This document shows, one piece after another, positions 13,537 to 21,207 of a stretch of 21,513 bases of DNA. Source of the DNA: a virus; the IMG/VR virus record IMGVR_UViG_3300035156_000042, positions 1 to 21,513 of that record. The stretch is one strand, 5' to 3'. The translations under genes were made by a program, and so were the position numbers. The stretch's first letter is position 1; each line of letters begins with the position of its first letter. The notes under the pieces were generated by a model, which did no database searches, was not told the origin of the DNA, and was given only the letters and a program-made list of their open reading frames with translations.

Positions 13537-13945
13537 ATATAAGTGCCCGAAAGGGCACATGACTGAAACGATCAGCAAAGTAGCCGACTACGTGCCGCAA
13601 GTACCATGTAAGCACGAAGGCTGCTACTCCATCGCTGACCGCTTCATCAGCCGTGCGCCGATGGGCTTCGTCAAAGCTGACATCGCCTACAAGTGCCCGA
13701 TCACGGACAAGCCGATCACCAGCCGCAGGGAGCACGAAGAAAACCTGGCTCGCCACGGTTGCCGCGTGTTCGAAGCTGGCGAGAAGGAAGAAGCACAACG
13801 CCGCCATGCGGCAGCCGAGGCTGAACTCGACGCAAAGGTCGAAGCCACGGCAGAAGAATTTGTCGGCAGCCTGTCGACTGAAAAGCGGGAACAGCTCGGC
13901 CGCGAACTTGATTCCGGGCTTGACGTAAGTGTGGAACGACACTAA
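13523..13945 (+). CDS. FmdB-like zinc-ribbon protein, 140 aa
   Basis: The first 40 residues (MPTYEYKCPKGH, then CKHEGC at 29-34) match the FmdB zinc-ribbon opening; Cys8, Cys29 and Cys34 plus His12 are likely ligands. A further KCPITDKP and EENLARHGCRVF follow, and the last 60 residues are a charged helix. FmdB was named as a putative regulator; phage copies between portal and scaffold have no proven role. The start is preceded by GAAGGGACTCCGA and lies 14 bases inside the portal gene in another frame, which suggests coupling and virion assembly timing. Confidence 0.85.
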   Translation: MPTYEYKCPKGHMTETISKVADYVPQVPCKHEGCYSIADRFISRAPMGFVKADIAYKCPITDKPITSRREHEENLARHGCRVFEAGEKEEAQRRHAAAEAELDAKVEATAEEFVGSLSTEKREQLGRELDSGLDVSVERH

Positions 13946-13957
13946 GGGGAACCACAA

Positions 13958-15091
13958 ATGTACAAAAACAAACTGCTCCAATGGCTGTTCGCGGCCGCTT
14001 TCATGAACATCGGTATCGTCGAAGACACCGGCGGCGGTGGTGGCGCTGACACTGGTGGCGGCTTCGATGTCGAGGCAGCGTCCGACTCCATCGGCGCAGA
14101 CCTGTTCGGCGCGCGGGATGATGACGACAACCAGAACCCCGATCCGGCCCCCGCATCGGTCGATGGTGGCGATAAAACCGACCCGGCGACCCAATCCCCG
14201 GACCCCTCCAAGCAAACGCCGATTGCGCCACCTGCTGGACAAGAGCAGCAACCTGACCCGGCCGCACAAAAGCCGGCAGCTCCCCGCACGTGGCGTCCTG
14301 AAGCCGCTGCTGCCTGGGACGCTCTGCCGCCGACCGTGCAACAGGAAGTCATCAAGCGCGAAGAGGACATGTTCAAGGGCATCGAGGGTTACAAGGCCCA
14401 TGCCACTGTCGGCCAGACCTTCCAGCAGGCAACCCAGGTATTCGCGCCGCTGCTGACCCAACAGGGCCATGACCCGATCCAGCTGACCCACCAGCTGCTG
14501 TCGGCGCACGCTACCCTGTCCCTGGGTTCGGCAGAGGACAAGCTGGCTGCCATCCAGCAGATCGCCCAGTCGTACGGTGTCGAACTGAACCCAGTCGATC
14601 CCGAGAATGCGCCCTACGTCGATCCCCAAGTAGCGGCCTTGCAAAAACAATTGGCAGCTGTACAATCCAAATTATCGCAAAACGACCAACTCCAGGCGCA
14701 ACAGCGAGCACAGCAGGAAACTGAAATCCGTGCTACGCTGAGCGCCGAAATCGAGAAGTTCGCAAGCGATCCGGCCAATCCGTACTTCGATGAAGTGGCG
14801 AACGACATCGTCGCTCTGATGAACGCAGGACTGGCCAAAGACCTGAAGGATGCTTACGAGCAAGCGGTCTACCGCAATCCTGTCACCCGTGCTAAGGAAA
14901 TCGAGCGCAAGGCGAGCGAAACGGCTCAAGCGGCGCAGAAGGCGGCGGCAGAGAAAGCGGCGAAAGCGCGCGCAGCAACTTCGGTAAACGTTCGCACCAG
15001 CCCCAAACAAGCAAGCGGAACGGCTGCTCTGGGAAGCATGGACGATACGCTCGCAGCAACGCTGGCAGCAATGAAGGCCCGCGACAAGTGA
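13958..15091 (+). CDS. capsid scaffold protein
   Basis: A 377-residue protein with the look of an internal scaffold. A hydrophobic N-terminus (LLQWLFAAAFMNIGI) is followed by a Gly, Asp and Pro-rich disordered stretch (about 22-110), a helical core (WRPEAAAAWDALP and following), a Gln-rich coiled coil (about 225-265) and an Ala/Lys-rich helix (about 315-345). It lies directly before the capsid gene. Scaffolds assemble the prohead and then leave. The N-terminal hydrophobic run could pass for a signal peptide but lacks a clear cleavage site and the usual basic start. Gene order is the strongest evidence. Confidence 0.8.
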   Translation: MYKNKLLQWLFAAAFMNIGIVEDTGGGGGADTGGGFDVEAASDSIGADLFGARDDDDNQNPDPAPASVDGGDKTDPATQSPDPSKQTPIAPPAGQEQQPDPAAQKPAAPRTWRPEAAAAWDALPPTVQQEVIKREEDMFKGIEGYKAHATVGQTFQQATQVFAPLLTQQGHDPIQLTHQLLSAHATLSLGSAEDKLAAIQQIAQSYGVELNPVDPENAPYVDPQVAALQKQLAAVQSKLSQNDQLQAQQRAQQETEIRATLSAEIEKFASDPANPYFDEVANDIVALMNAGLAKDLKDAYEQAVYRNPVTRAKEIERKASETAQAAQKAAAEKAAKARAATSVNVRTSPKQASGTAALGSMDDTLAATLAAMKARDK

Positions 15092-15123
15092 ATCGTTACA
15101 CCACCCCATAACCAGGAGCTATT

Positions 15124-16095
15124 ATGCCATCCCCGAATCAAGTATTCACCGAACTGGTGACGACCACCTTCCGCAAGCACCGGAAGGACATCAAGGACCT
15201 GATCAGCAACAACAACGTGCTGCATCAGCGCCTGACCAAGAAGGGCAACGTCAAGCACGAAGACGGCGGTCTGTCGATCGTCGAGCCGCTGGACTACGCA
15301 CAGAACCAGACCTACCAGCGTTATTCGGGCTACGACACGCTGAACATCGGCGCATCCGACGTGATCTCGGCTGCCGAATTCCAATGGCGTCAGATCGCCA
15401 TCAGCGTGACCGCGTCCGGCCAGGAACTGCGCACCAACAAGGGCGACAGCCGCATCATCAACCTGGTCAAGTCGCGCATGAAAAACGCGACCCGCACGTT
15501 CAAGAACAACTTCTCGAACGACCTGTACAGCGATGGCACCCTGTCGAACCAGATCAACGGCCTGCAGGCGCTCATCGCCGACAGCGGCCAGGGCACCATC
15601 GGCGGCATCGACTCGGCCACCTGGGCCTTCTGGCGTAACAAGGTGCAGTCGGCTGCGGCCCCGATCCAGGGCGGCGGCGCTGTGACGATGTCCAAGGACA
15701 CCATCGAAAACCAGATGCTGAACCTGTGGCTCAGCCTGGTGCGCGGCGATGACCGTCCTGACCTGTGGATCGCGTCGAACGACTACTTCGCCATGTACGA
15801 GAACAGCCAGATCTCGTTCAAGCGCTACACCAACAGCGAATCGGCCAAGGGCGGCTTCACCAGCCTGAAGTACAAGGACGCTGACGTGGTGTTCGACGGC
15901 GGCAGCGGCATCCCGAACGCGCACATGTACGCGCTGAACACCGAGTACCTGTACCTGGTGGCGCACACTGACGCGGACATGACCACCATGGACGAAATGA
16001 AGCCGTACAACCAAGACGCGGCTGTCATCCCGATCCTGTGGATGGGCAACCTCTGCGTCAGCAACCGCGCGCAGCAAGGCGTGATGAAGGCCTAA
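15124..16095 (+). CDS. major capsid protein
   Basis: A 323-residue protein with a very strong ribosome site (AGGAGCTATT before ATG) and well-ordered codon use, as expected for the most abundant virion protein. It resembles the HK97-fold coat proteins of podoviruses in length and in segments such as VFTELVTTTFRKH, RDDRPDLWIAS-like (GDDRPDLWIASNDYF, about 209-223), and the C-terminal NLCVSNRAQQG. No delta domain or protease site is evident, which fits a phage with a separate scaffold. It follows the scaffold by 32 bases and precedes a dyad pair. Confidence 0.9.
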   Translation: MPSPNQVFTELVTTTFRKHRKDIKDLISNNNVLHQRLTKKGNVKHEDGGLSIVEPLDYAQNQTYQRYSGYDTLNIGASDVISAAEFQWRQIAISVTASGQELRTNKGDSRIINLVKSRMKNATRTFKNNFSNDLYSDGTLSNQINGLQALIADSGQGTIGGIDSATWAFWRNKVQSAAAPIQGGGAVTMSKDTIENQMLNLWLSLVRGDDRPDLWIASNDYFAMYENSQISFKRYTNSESAKGGFTSLKYKDADVVFDGGSGIPNAHMYALNTEYLYLVAHTDADMTTMDEMKPYNQDAAVIPILWMGNLCVSNRAQQGVMKA

Positions 16096-16108
16096 CTGGC
16101 CGGCGTCA

Positions 16109-16146
16109 AATTCGACCGGATTACGTCAAAATAATCCGGTCGGTTT
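16109..16146. promoter_or_regulatory. CGGTCG dyad pair forming an 11-bp inverted repeat
   Basis: AATTCGACCGGATT (16109-16122) and AATCCGGTCGGTTT (16133-16146) have centres 24 bp apart, as in the other pairs. They are in opposite orientation, so CGACCGGATTA (16113-16123) and TAATCCGGTCG (16132-16142) make a perfect 11-bp stem over eight bases. It lies between the capsid and the next gene. A weak terminator is possible, but only TTTATT follows. Confidence 0.55.
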
Positions 16147-16174
16147 ATTCAAATTCAGACTTAGGAGCTTCATC

Positions 16175-16438
16175 ATGGCTTTCTCTTCCACTGGCCTGGT
16201 CGGTGCCAACACTGACCGCCGCACTCCCCATCAGGAGTACAAGCTCGGCACCCCACTGATCGGCGACGACAATAACACTTACGTTTACGTCCGCGCCTCG
16301 GCAGCCATCGCCGGCGCAACCGCTACCAGCGTCACCGGCGCGTTCGCAGCCTCGGCTGGCGCAGGCAACTACACCACCGGCGCTGCGTTCGCAGCCAACG
16401 AATACGGCTGGGTCCGCAAGACCGCCTCGCCGCTGTAA
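16175..16438 (+). CDS. small virion protein, putative capsid decoration, 87 aa
   Basis: An 87-residue protein, Ala/Gly/Thr-rich, starting after AGGAGCTTCATC. It looks beta-rich (NTYVYVRASAAI, ATSVTGAFAAS) with no charged clusters. The position directly after the capsid gene and before a terminator, plus the small size and high-expression codons, fit a capsid decoration or cement protein. The family is not recognised with certainty, so the role is inferred from context. Confidence 0.7.
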   Translation: MAFSSTGLVGANTDRRTPHQEYKLGTPLIGDDNNTYVYVRASAAIAGATATSVTGAFAASAGAGNYTTGAAFAANEYGWVRKTASPL

Positions 16439-16467
16439 AGTTCACCGTACTGTCCCCTCGGTGTTTT

Positions 16468-16497
16468 CCCTCAGGGCTTCGGCTCTGGGGGTTTTTT
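16468..16497 (+). terminator. intrinsic terminator with UUCG tetraloop
   Basis: CCCTCAGGGC (16468-16477) pairs with GCTCTGGGGG (16482-16491), all ten positions pairing if GU is allowed, capped by TTCG and followed by six T. It closes the packaging/capsid unit and must be read through, or bypassed by a second promoter, for the tail genes downstream. Confidence 0.88.
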
Positions 16498-16527
16498 CAG
16501 GGGATGCTTTAACTCAGGGGATTCATC

Positions 16528-17187
16528 ATGGAACAATTAAAAGACCGCCCACCATTCGTGATGTTCGAGACCAAGTCGGTCGAAGATCGCGCAGCATCCA
16601 TCGAAGCAGGTCACTACGTCGGCAAGGACGTGGACTACGCTTACATCACCCCGGCTGGCTCCAAGGATCGCATCGAGCGTGTCGTCAGCGAATGGCTGCC
16701 GCAAGTGCGCGTGGACGTCGAGCAGGGCCGTCTGCCGCAGGAATGGGCTGACCACTACAACCGCATTTACCGCAGCTTCAAGGAAGGCACCGCCGCACCT
16801 GTCAACGGCATCCCTGTCAAGGACTGGCCAGGCCTGTCGCCGTCGATGTTCAAGACCCTGCAGTCCCTGCACCTGCTCGCCATCGAAGACGTCGCTGCCG
16901 CCAACGAAGAAACCATCGCTCGCCTGGGCATGGGTGGCCGTGCACTCGTCCAGCGTGCGCGTGACTACATCGCTGCGTCGAAGGACGTCGGCCAAGTGGC
17001 AGAGCGCGCGTCGGCAACGGCTGCGGAACTCGAAGCCTCGAAAGCCCGCGAAGCCAGCCTGCGTGAACAGGTCGCCGCGATGCAAGGTCAACTCGCTGCA
17101 CTCGCCGCAGGCACCGGCATCCAGCTCGACCCGCTGCCGGGTGGTGGCATCAGCCTGGACGACCTGGGCCTCGGCGAACCACTGTAA
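16528..17187 (+). CDS. virion-associated protein with helix-hairpin-helix-like segment, 219 aa
   Basis: It starts after CAGGGGATTCATC. Residues 1-65 form a compact alpha/beta part; about 108-148 (LQSLHLLAIEDVAAANEETIARLGMGGRALVQRARDY, key residues Leu114, Leu133, Gly134, Gly136) reads like a helix-hairpin-helix DNA-binding fold. Residues 155-194 are a coiled coil, and the C-terminus is Gly/Asp/Leu-rich. The gene lies between the decoration and the adaptor genes, directly after the terminator. A head-completion or DNA-contacting virion role is plausible, not proven. The HhH call is moderate. Confidence 0.65.
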   Translation: MEQLKDRPPFVMFETKSVEDRAASIEAGHYVGKDVDYAYITPAGSKDRIERVVSEWLPQVRVDVEQGRLPQEWADHYNRIYRSFKEGTAAPVNGIPVKDWPGLSPSMFKTLQSLHLLAIEDVAAANEETIARLGMGGRALVQRARDYIAASKDVGQVAERASATAAELEASKAREASLREQVAAMQGQLAALAAGTGIQLDPLPGGGISLDDLGLGEPL

Positions 17188-17196
17188 AGGAACACC

Positions 17197-17910
17197 ATGT
17201 CGCGCACCCTTCTTGAAAACGTCAAGCAGTTCTGCCTTCGTCGCGGCCTGCCATTGCCGACCCTTGTGATGGGTTCGCAGGATGACCAGCTGCTCCAGAT
17301 TGTCGGACTGGCCAACGAAGTGCTGGAAGACCTGCACACCCGCTACGTCGGCACGGCGCTTCAGAAGGTCGCGACATGGGAGCAGAAGGCCACGGAGTCG
17401 CAGGGTACGCTGGACGCCCTGTGCCCGTTCGGCTACAAGCACATCATCAACCGCACATTCTGGGACCTGGGCCAAAGCCTGCCTGTGCAAGGGCCGATCA
17501 CCGCTGATGAATGGTCGGCTCGCAAGGGGTCGGCAAACCTCGGTGCATGGCTCAGCTACCGCATCATGGGCGGCGAACTGCTCCTGCTCGGCACGACCCA
17601 GGCCGGCGCTCAAATGCGACTGGAATACGCCTCGGATTGGGCAGTAAAGGCCGCCGACGGTTCGTGGAAGGATCAATTCACGGCTGACACGGACACCTGC
17701 GTATTCCCGGACGCGATCATCCTGGCAGGCCTGAACTGGCGCTGGAGGCTTGAGAAAGGCCTCAAGTATGCCGAGGCTTTCCGCGAGTACGAAGTCAAAG
17801 TTGCCGAATTCAACGGCCACGACGGCAGCAAGCCCACCCTGCACATGGACGGTGGCTGCGATGGCGTGCGTCCGTTTGTCATGATGCCTGCTATCGTAAG
17901 GAGCACTTAA
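17197..17910 (+). CDS. head-tail adaptor / tail tubular A-like protein
   Basis: A 237-residue protein with a ribosome site AAAGGAACACC. The plan, an N-terminal helix bundle (SRTLLENVKQFCLRRG, LLQIVGLANEVLEDLHTRY), a beta-rich middle (WEQKATESQGTLDALCPFGYKHI, quoted by its ends Trp61 to Ile84) and a C-terminal helix (LNWRWRLEKGLKYAEAFREYE), is that of podovirus adaptors such as T7 gp11 or P22 gp4. These sit below the portal and take the nozzle. Its stop shares a base with the next start (TAATG). Size and order support it; sequence identity to a named protein is not claimed. Confidence 0.75.
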   Translation: MSRTLLENVKQFCLRRGLPLPTLVMGSQDDQLLQIVGLANEVLEDLHTRYVGTALQKVATWEQKATESQGTLDALCPFGYKHIINRTFWDLGQSLPVQGPITADEWSARKGSANLGAWLSYRIMGGELLLLGTTQAGAQMRLEYASDWAVKAADGSWKDQFTADTDTCVFPDAIILAGLNWRWRLEKGLKYAEAFREYEVKVAEFNGHDGSKPTLHMDGGCDGVRPFVMMPAIVRST

Positions 17911-19481
17911 TGCGTCAAGCATTACCGCAAAGCGGCGGGAACACAGCCCGCCCGAAAACACTGCCAGCCCCCATTGGGGGTTGGAACGCTTCTGACTCCA
18001 TCGCTGATATGCGGACCACGGAAGCAGTCTTCCTCGACAACTTCTTCCCACGGACTTCCGACGTCCAGCTGCGCAAGGGCTTCCGTACCCATGCTAAGGT
18101 GCCATTGGACCGGGAAATTCGCACGCTGATGGGCTACAAGGCCACCAACGGCGCGACCAAGCTTTTCGCGGCCACACAGAACGGAATCTTCGACGTCACG
18201 GCGGGTGGTGATCTCGCTGCCCCAGTCACGGCCTGCACCAGTGGTGAATGGCAGCATACGCTCGTCACCACGGCTGGCGGCTCGTTCCTGCTCGCCTGCA
18301 ATGGCAAGGACAAGATGAAGTCCTACAATGGCGCGGCGTGGACTGACGTGGATGCAGTCTCTGCCCCCGCGATCACTGGCATCGACACCACGCAGGTCGT
18401 CAACATCAGCAAGTTCAAGACCCGCGTGATCCTGTGCAAGAAAGACTCGCTGTCGTTTTGGTACCTGCCAAACAACGCCATCGCAGGTGCTGCGGTCGAA
18501 TTCCCCCTCGGTGCGCTGTTCAGCAAGGGCGGCTACCTGATGGCCACGTTCAGCTGGACGCTCGACGGCGGTGACGGTCCTGACGACTATTTCGTGGCGA
18601 TTACGTCCGAAGGTGAGGTTGCACTGTACCGTGGCACTGATCCGAGCCTGTCGAGCACCTTCGCCATCGTCGGCATTTTCCAGCTGGCTAAGCCAATGGG
18701 CCGACGCTGTTTCGTCAAGCTCGACTCCGACACGGCAGTCATCACGCAGTCGGCGGTGTACCCGCTGTCCCGTGCCCTTGGCCTGTCGCAAACGAAGCGG
18801 AAGTCCACTTCCCTGACCGAGCGCATCCAGAAGGCTTACAGCGAATTCGCGCAGCAGCATAAAGCCCTGTTCGGCTGGTCGGTCACCCTGTTCCCAGAAG
18901 CGTCCATGCTGCTGGTGAACGTGCCGATCCTGAACTATCCGACACGGAACATCATCTACTCTTACCAGTTCGTGATGAACACCGAGACTGGCGCATGGTG
19001 CCGCTTCACCGGCCAGCACTCCGAGGCGTGGCTGGCGTTCGACGGCAAGCTCTACTTCGCCCTGCACAACATCATCAACGAAGCCTGGACCGGCACCAGC
19101 GACAACGGCGGTGCGATCACAGGGCTGGCAAAAACGGCATTTACCCCGCTCGGAACTGCGGCTAACAAGCAGGTCAAGATGGTCAAACCGATCATCCAGT
19201 CTGACACTGACGTGACCCTGCAGCTTGGCGTGGATGTGGACTACGCCGACAACACCCTGCAGACCTCCAAGGCTGTCTACTCGCAGGCACTCGCCCTGTG
19301 GGATAGTGCGACCTGGGGTGGTGCGGTGTGGAACGGCTCTTCGCGCACCATTGCCCGTTGGCGGTCAGTTGCCTGCAAGATGGGTCGCACGGCAGCCCTA
19401 CGCTTGCGTACGTCCGGCAAGGATGTTACGATGACCTGGATCGCAACAGACTTACTCGTCGAGGATGGTGGGCTGCTATGA
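17910..19481 (+). CDS. tail nozzle-like beta-rich protein (T7 gp12 / P22 gp10 type)
   Basis: A 523-residue protein. It opens with APIGGWNASDSIADM and FLDNFFPRTSDVQLRKGF, typical of podovirus nozzle or DNA-stabilisation proteins, then a long beta-strand series consistent with a propeller (LFAATQNGIFDVT, LLACNGKDKMKSYNG, YFVAITSEGEVALYRG). The C-terminus (WDSATWGGAVWNGSSRTIARWR region, key Trp/Gly) matches the closing module of these proteins as I recall it. It would form the tip that closes the virion after packaging. It overlaps its neighbours on both sides. Confidence 0.85.
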   Translation: MRQALPQSGGNTARPKTLPAPIGGWNASDSIADMRTTEAVFLDNFFPRTSDVQLRKGFRTHAKVPLDREIRTLMGYKATNGATKLFAATQNGIFDVTAGGDLAAPVTACTSGEWQHTLVTTAGGSFLLACNGKDKMKSYNGAAWTDVDAVSAPAITGIDTTQVVNISKFKTRVILCKKDSLSFWYLPNNAIAGAAVEFPLGALFSKGGYLMATFSWTLDGGDGPDDYFVAITSEGEVALYRGTDPSLSSTFAIVGIFQLAKPMGRRCFVKLDSDTAVITQSAVYPLSRALGLSQTKRKSTSLTERIQKAYSEFAQQHKALFGWSVTLFPEASMLLVNVPILNYPTRNIIYSYQFVMNTETGAWCRFTGQHSEAWLAFDGKLYFALHNIINEAWTGTSDNGGAITGLAKTAFTPLGTAANKQVKMVKPIIQSDTDVTLQLGVDVDYADNTLQTSKAVYSQALALWDSATWGGAVWNGSSRTIARWRSVACKMGRTAALRLRTSGKDVTMTWIATDLLVEDGGLL

Positions 19482-19882
19482 AAGTGGATTGGTCGCAGAA
19501 TCGTGAATACCTGGACAAGCTTAAAGAGGCGCTTTCTTCGGACTTTTACGAGCCTGTGACCTGGGCCGCAGTAGTGGGGGAGGGCGGGACGCTGCGGACT
19601 ATCGTGGCGTTCCACAACTTCTGCCCGGCAAGCTGCGAAATCAGCGTAGCCACCTTCCACCCCCGTCCTATCGACAGGCAAGTGTTGCGCGAGTTGTTCA
19701 AGTACCCTTTCGAGGCGCTTGGACTGCGTAGAATCCACTCGGTTGTCAGAACCGATAACGCCAAGTCCCTTGAGCTTACGGCAAAGCTCGGGCTGAAGGT
19801 CGAAGGGTACGTCCAGCATTGGTACCCCGATTGTGACGGCATCTTCCATGGAATGCTCAGAGAGGACTGCAAATGGCTGTAA
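19478..19882 (+). CDS. GNAT-like acetyltransferase of virion-operon type, 134 aa
   Basis: The start at 19478 overlaps the upstream stop as ATGA. The layout is GNAT: strand pair with ISVATFHPRPIDRQVLRELF (about 55-74), YPFEALGLRRIHSVVRTDNAKS (about 76-97), LGLKVEGYV (104-112), and the end DGIFHGMLREDCKWL. The usual acetyl-CoA loop (R/QxxGxG/A) is absent: RPIDRQVL stands there. I recall the same degenerate loop in phage GNAT genes between nozzle and ejection genes, so it is probably family-typical. Whether it binds acetyl-CoA is open. Substrate unknown. Confidence 0.82.
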   Translation: MKVDWSQNREYLDKLKEALSSDFYEPVTWAAVVGEGGTLRTIVAFHNFCPASCEISVATFHPRPIDRQVLRELFKYPFEALGLRRIHSVVRTDNAKSLELTAKLGLKVEGYVQHWYPDCDGIFHGMLREDCKWL

Positions 19883-21207
19883 TGCACAAAGGCTATCGCG
19901 CCGAAAGCGAGCCTATTTACTTCACCCCCCGGCCTGTCCGGGGTCGTTACCTTCAGGGCCTGTGGGGTGGCGGTAAAGCCCCTGCGGCACCCGATCCAGT
20001 CGCCACGGCACAAGCCCAAGGGCAGGCCAACATCGACGCTGCGAAAGCAACGGCGGAGTTCAGCCGCACCAACGAAGTGTCACCTTTTGGCACTACCACC
20101 TGGGGCAAGTCGGCAGACGGCCGGGATCAGTCTACCTTCGCGCTCGACCCGAAGCTGCAGGGGATGCTCGACAACGTCTATAAGACTGCCAACTCGCCGG
20201 GTATGCAGATCGACCTGTCGAAGATGCCAACCGTCGGCACCGGTGCAGATTACCGCAACGCCCAATCAACGCAGGGTGCGGATACGGTCGGCAACATGGG
20301 TCAGCTGATGACCGGCCAGATTTCCTCGTCCAACGATGTTTCCCTGCGTGCGGGCGACCTCGCTGCATCCCAGATGGACCGTCTCAAGAGCGTTTACGGC
20401 CAGGAGTTCAATTATGACAAACTCGGTGCGATGCCAAGTGGCTCGGATGCGACGCGGAAGGCAGTCGAAGACGCGTACTACTCCAAAGCGAAAAGCCGGC
20501 TGGACCCACAGTGGCAACAGCAGGAAGCGGAAATGCGCAGCCGCCTTGCCAACCAAGGCCTGACCGAAGGCAGCGAAGCCTACAACGCTGAACTCCAGCA
20601 GATGATGCGCGGACGCACTGACGCATACGGTCAGGCGACGAACGATGCCATCCTCAACTCTACGACTGAGATGGGTAAGCAGTTCGCCATGCAACTGGCT
20701 GCGCGCCAGCAGGGCGTGTCCGAGCAGAACTATGTCCGCGAGCTGGCAACCAAGGAAGCGCAAGCGGCGATGGGCCTGTCGGGCGAGGCAAGCAGCATCA
20801 ACAACAACAACGCGCAGACGCAGGCGAACCTGTTCCAGGCACAATCGGCGCTGAAGGACGCGGCCGGCAATCGTGCGGTGCAGAATCAGTCTATGGACAA
20901 CATCACCCGCGACAAGGCTCTGAACGAGCAGCTGACCCAGAAGAACCTGGAAGGGCAGGACCGCACGAATCTGCTGAACACGCTCATGGCTCTGCGCACG
21001 GGTTCGCAGGTCAACGCCCCAGGCACCGGGCAGATTCAGGTGGCAGCGGCCCCGGTTGCGCAGTCGATCTACAACTCGTATCAGGGTCAGGTCGATTCGT
21101 ACAACGCGAGCCAAGCATCGAAGAACGGCCTCATGGGTGGCCTGGGTGGCATCGGTGCGGCATTTGCTGGTTCGGGCGCAGGCTCGGCTATGCTGGCGAG
21201 CTTCTGA
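19873..21207 (+). CDS. putative internal virion / DNA-ejection protein, 444 aa
   Basis: It starts after GAGGACTGCAA, 10 bases inside the GNAT gene. After a basic start and a Gly-rich segment (LWGGGKAPAAPDP), most of the protein is Gln/Ala/Asn-rich long helices (AYYSKAKSRLDPQWQQQEAEMRSRL region, key Leu and Gln), with ASxxNNNNAQ and an end that is small and hydrophobic (GLGGIGAAFAGSGAGSAML, possibly membrane-interacting). Such composition, after the nozzle gene, fits internal core or ejection proteins of podoviruses. No lysozyme motif is seen. Role inferred from composition and order. Confidence 0.75.
   Translation: MAVMHKGYRAESEPIYFTPRPVRGRYLQGLWGGGKAPAAPDPVATAQAQGQANIDAAKATAEFSRTNEVSPFGTTTWGKSADGRDQSTFALDPKLQGMLDNVYKTANSPGMQIDLSKMPTVGTGADYRNAQSTQGADTVGNMGQLMTGQISSSNDVSLRAGDLAASQMDRLKSVYGQEFNYDKLGAMPSGSDATRKAVEDAYYSKAKSRLDPQWQQQEAEMRSRLANQGLTEGSEAYNAELQQMMRGRTDAYGQATNDAILNSTTEMGKQFAMQLAARQQGVSEQNYVRELATKEAQAAMGLSGEASSINNNNAQTQANLFQAQSALKDAAGNRAVQNQSMDNITRDKALNEQLTQKNLEGQDRTNLLNTLMALRTGSQVNAPGTGQIQVAAAPVAQSIYNSYQGQVDSYNASQASKNGLMGGLGGIGAAFAGSGAGSAMLASF

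Noticed and set aside
11359-13578. 739-residue open frame antisense to the portal gene
   Set aside because: It is the GC-rich shadow of the portal gene, rich in Leu/His/Arg without domains or a ribosome site.
16537-18051. 504-residue antisense open frame across the HhH and adaptor genes
   Set aside because: It spans two well-supported sense genes and their gap; composition is shadow-like.
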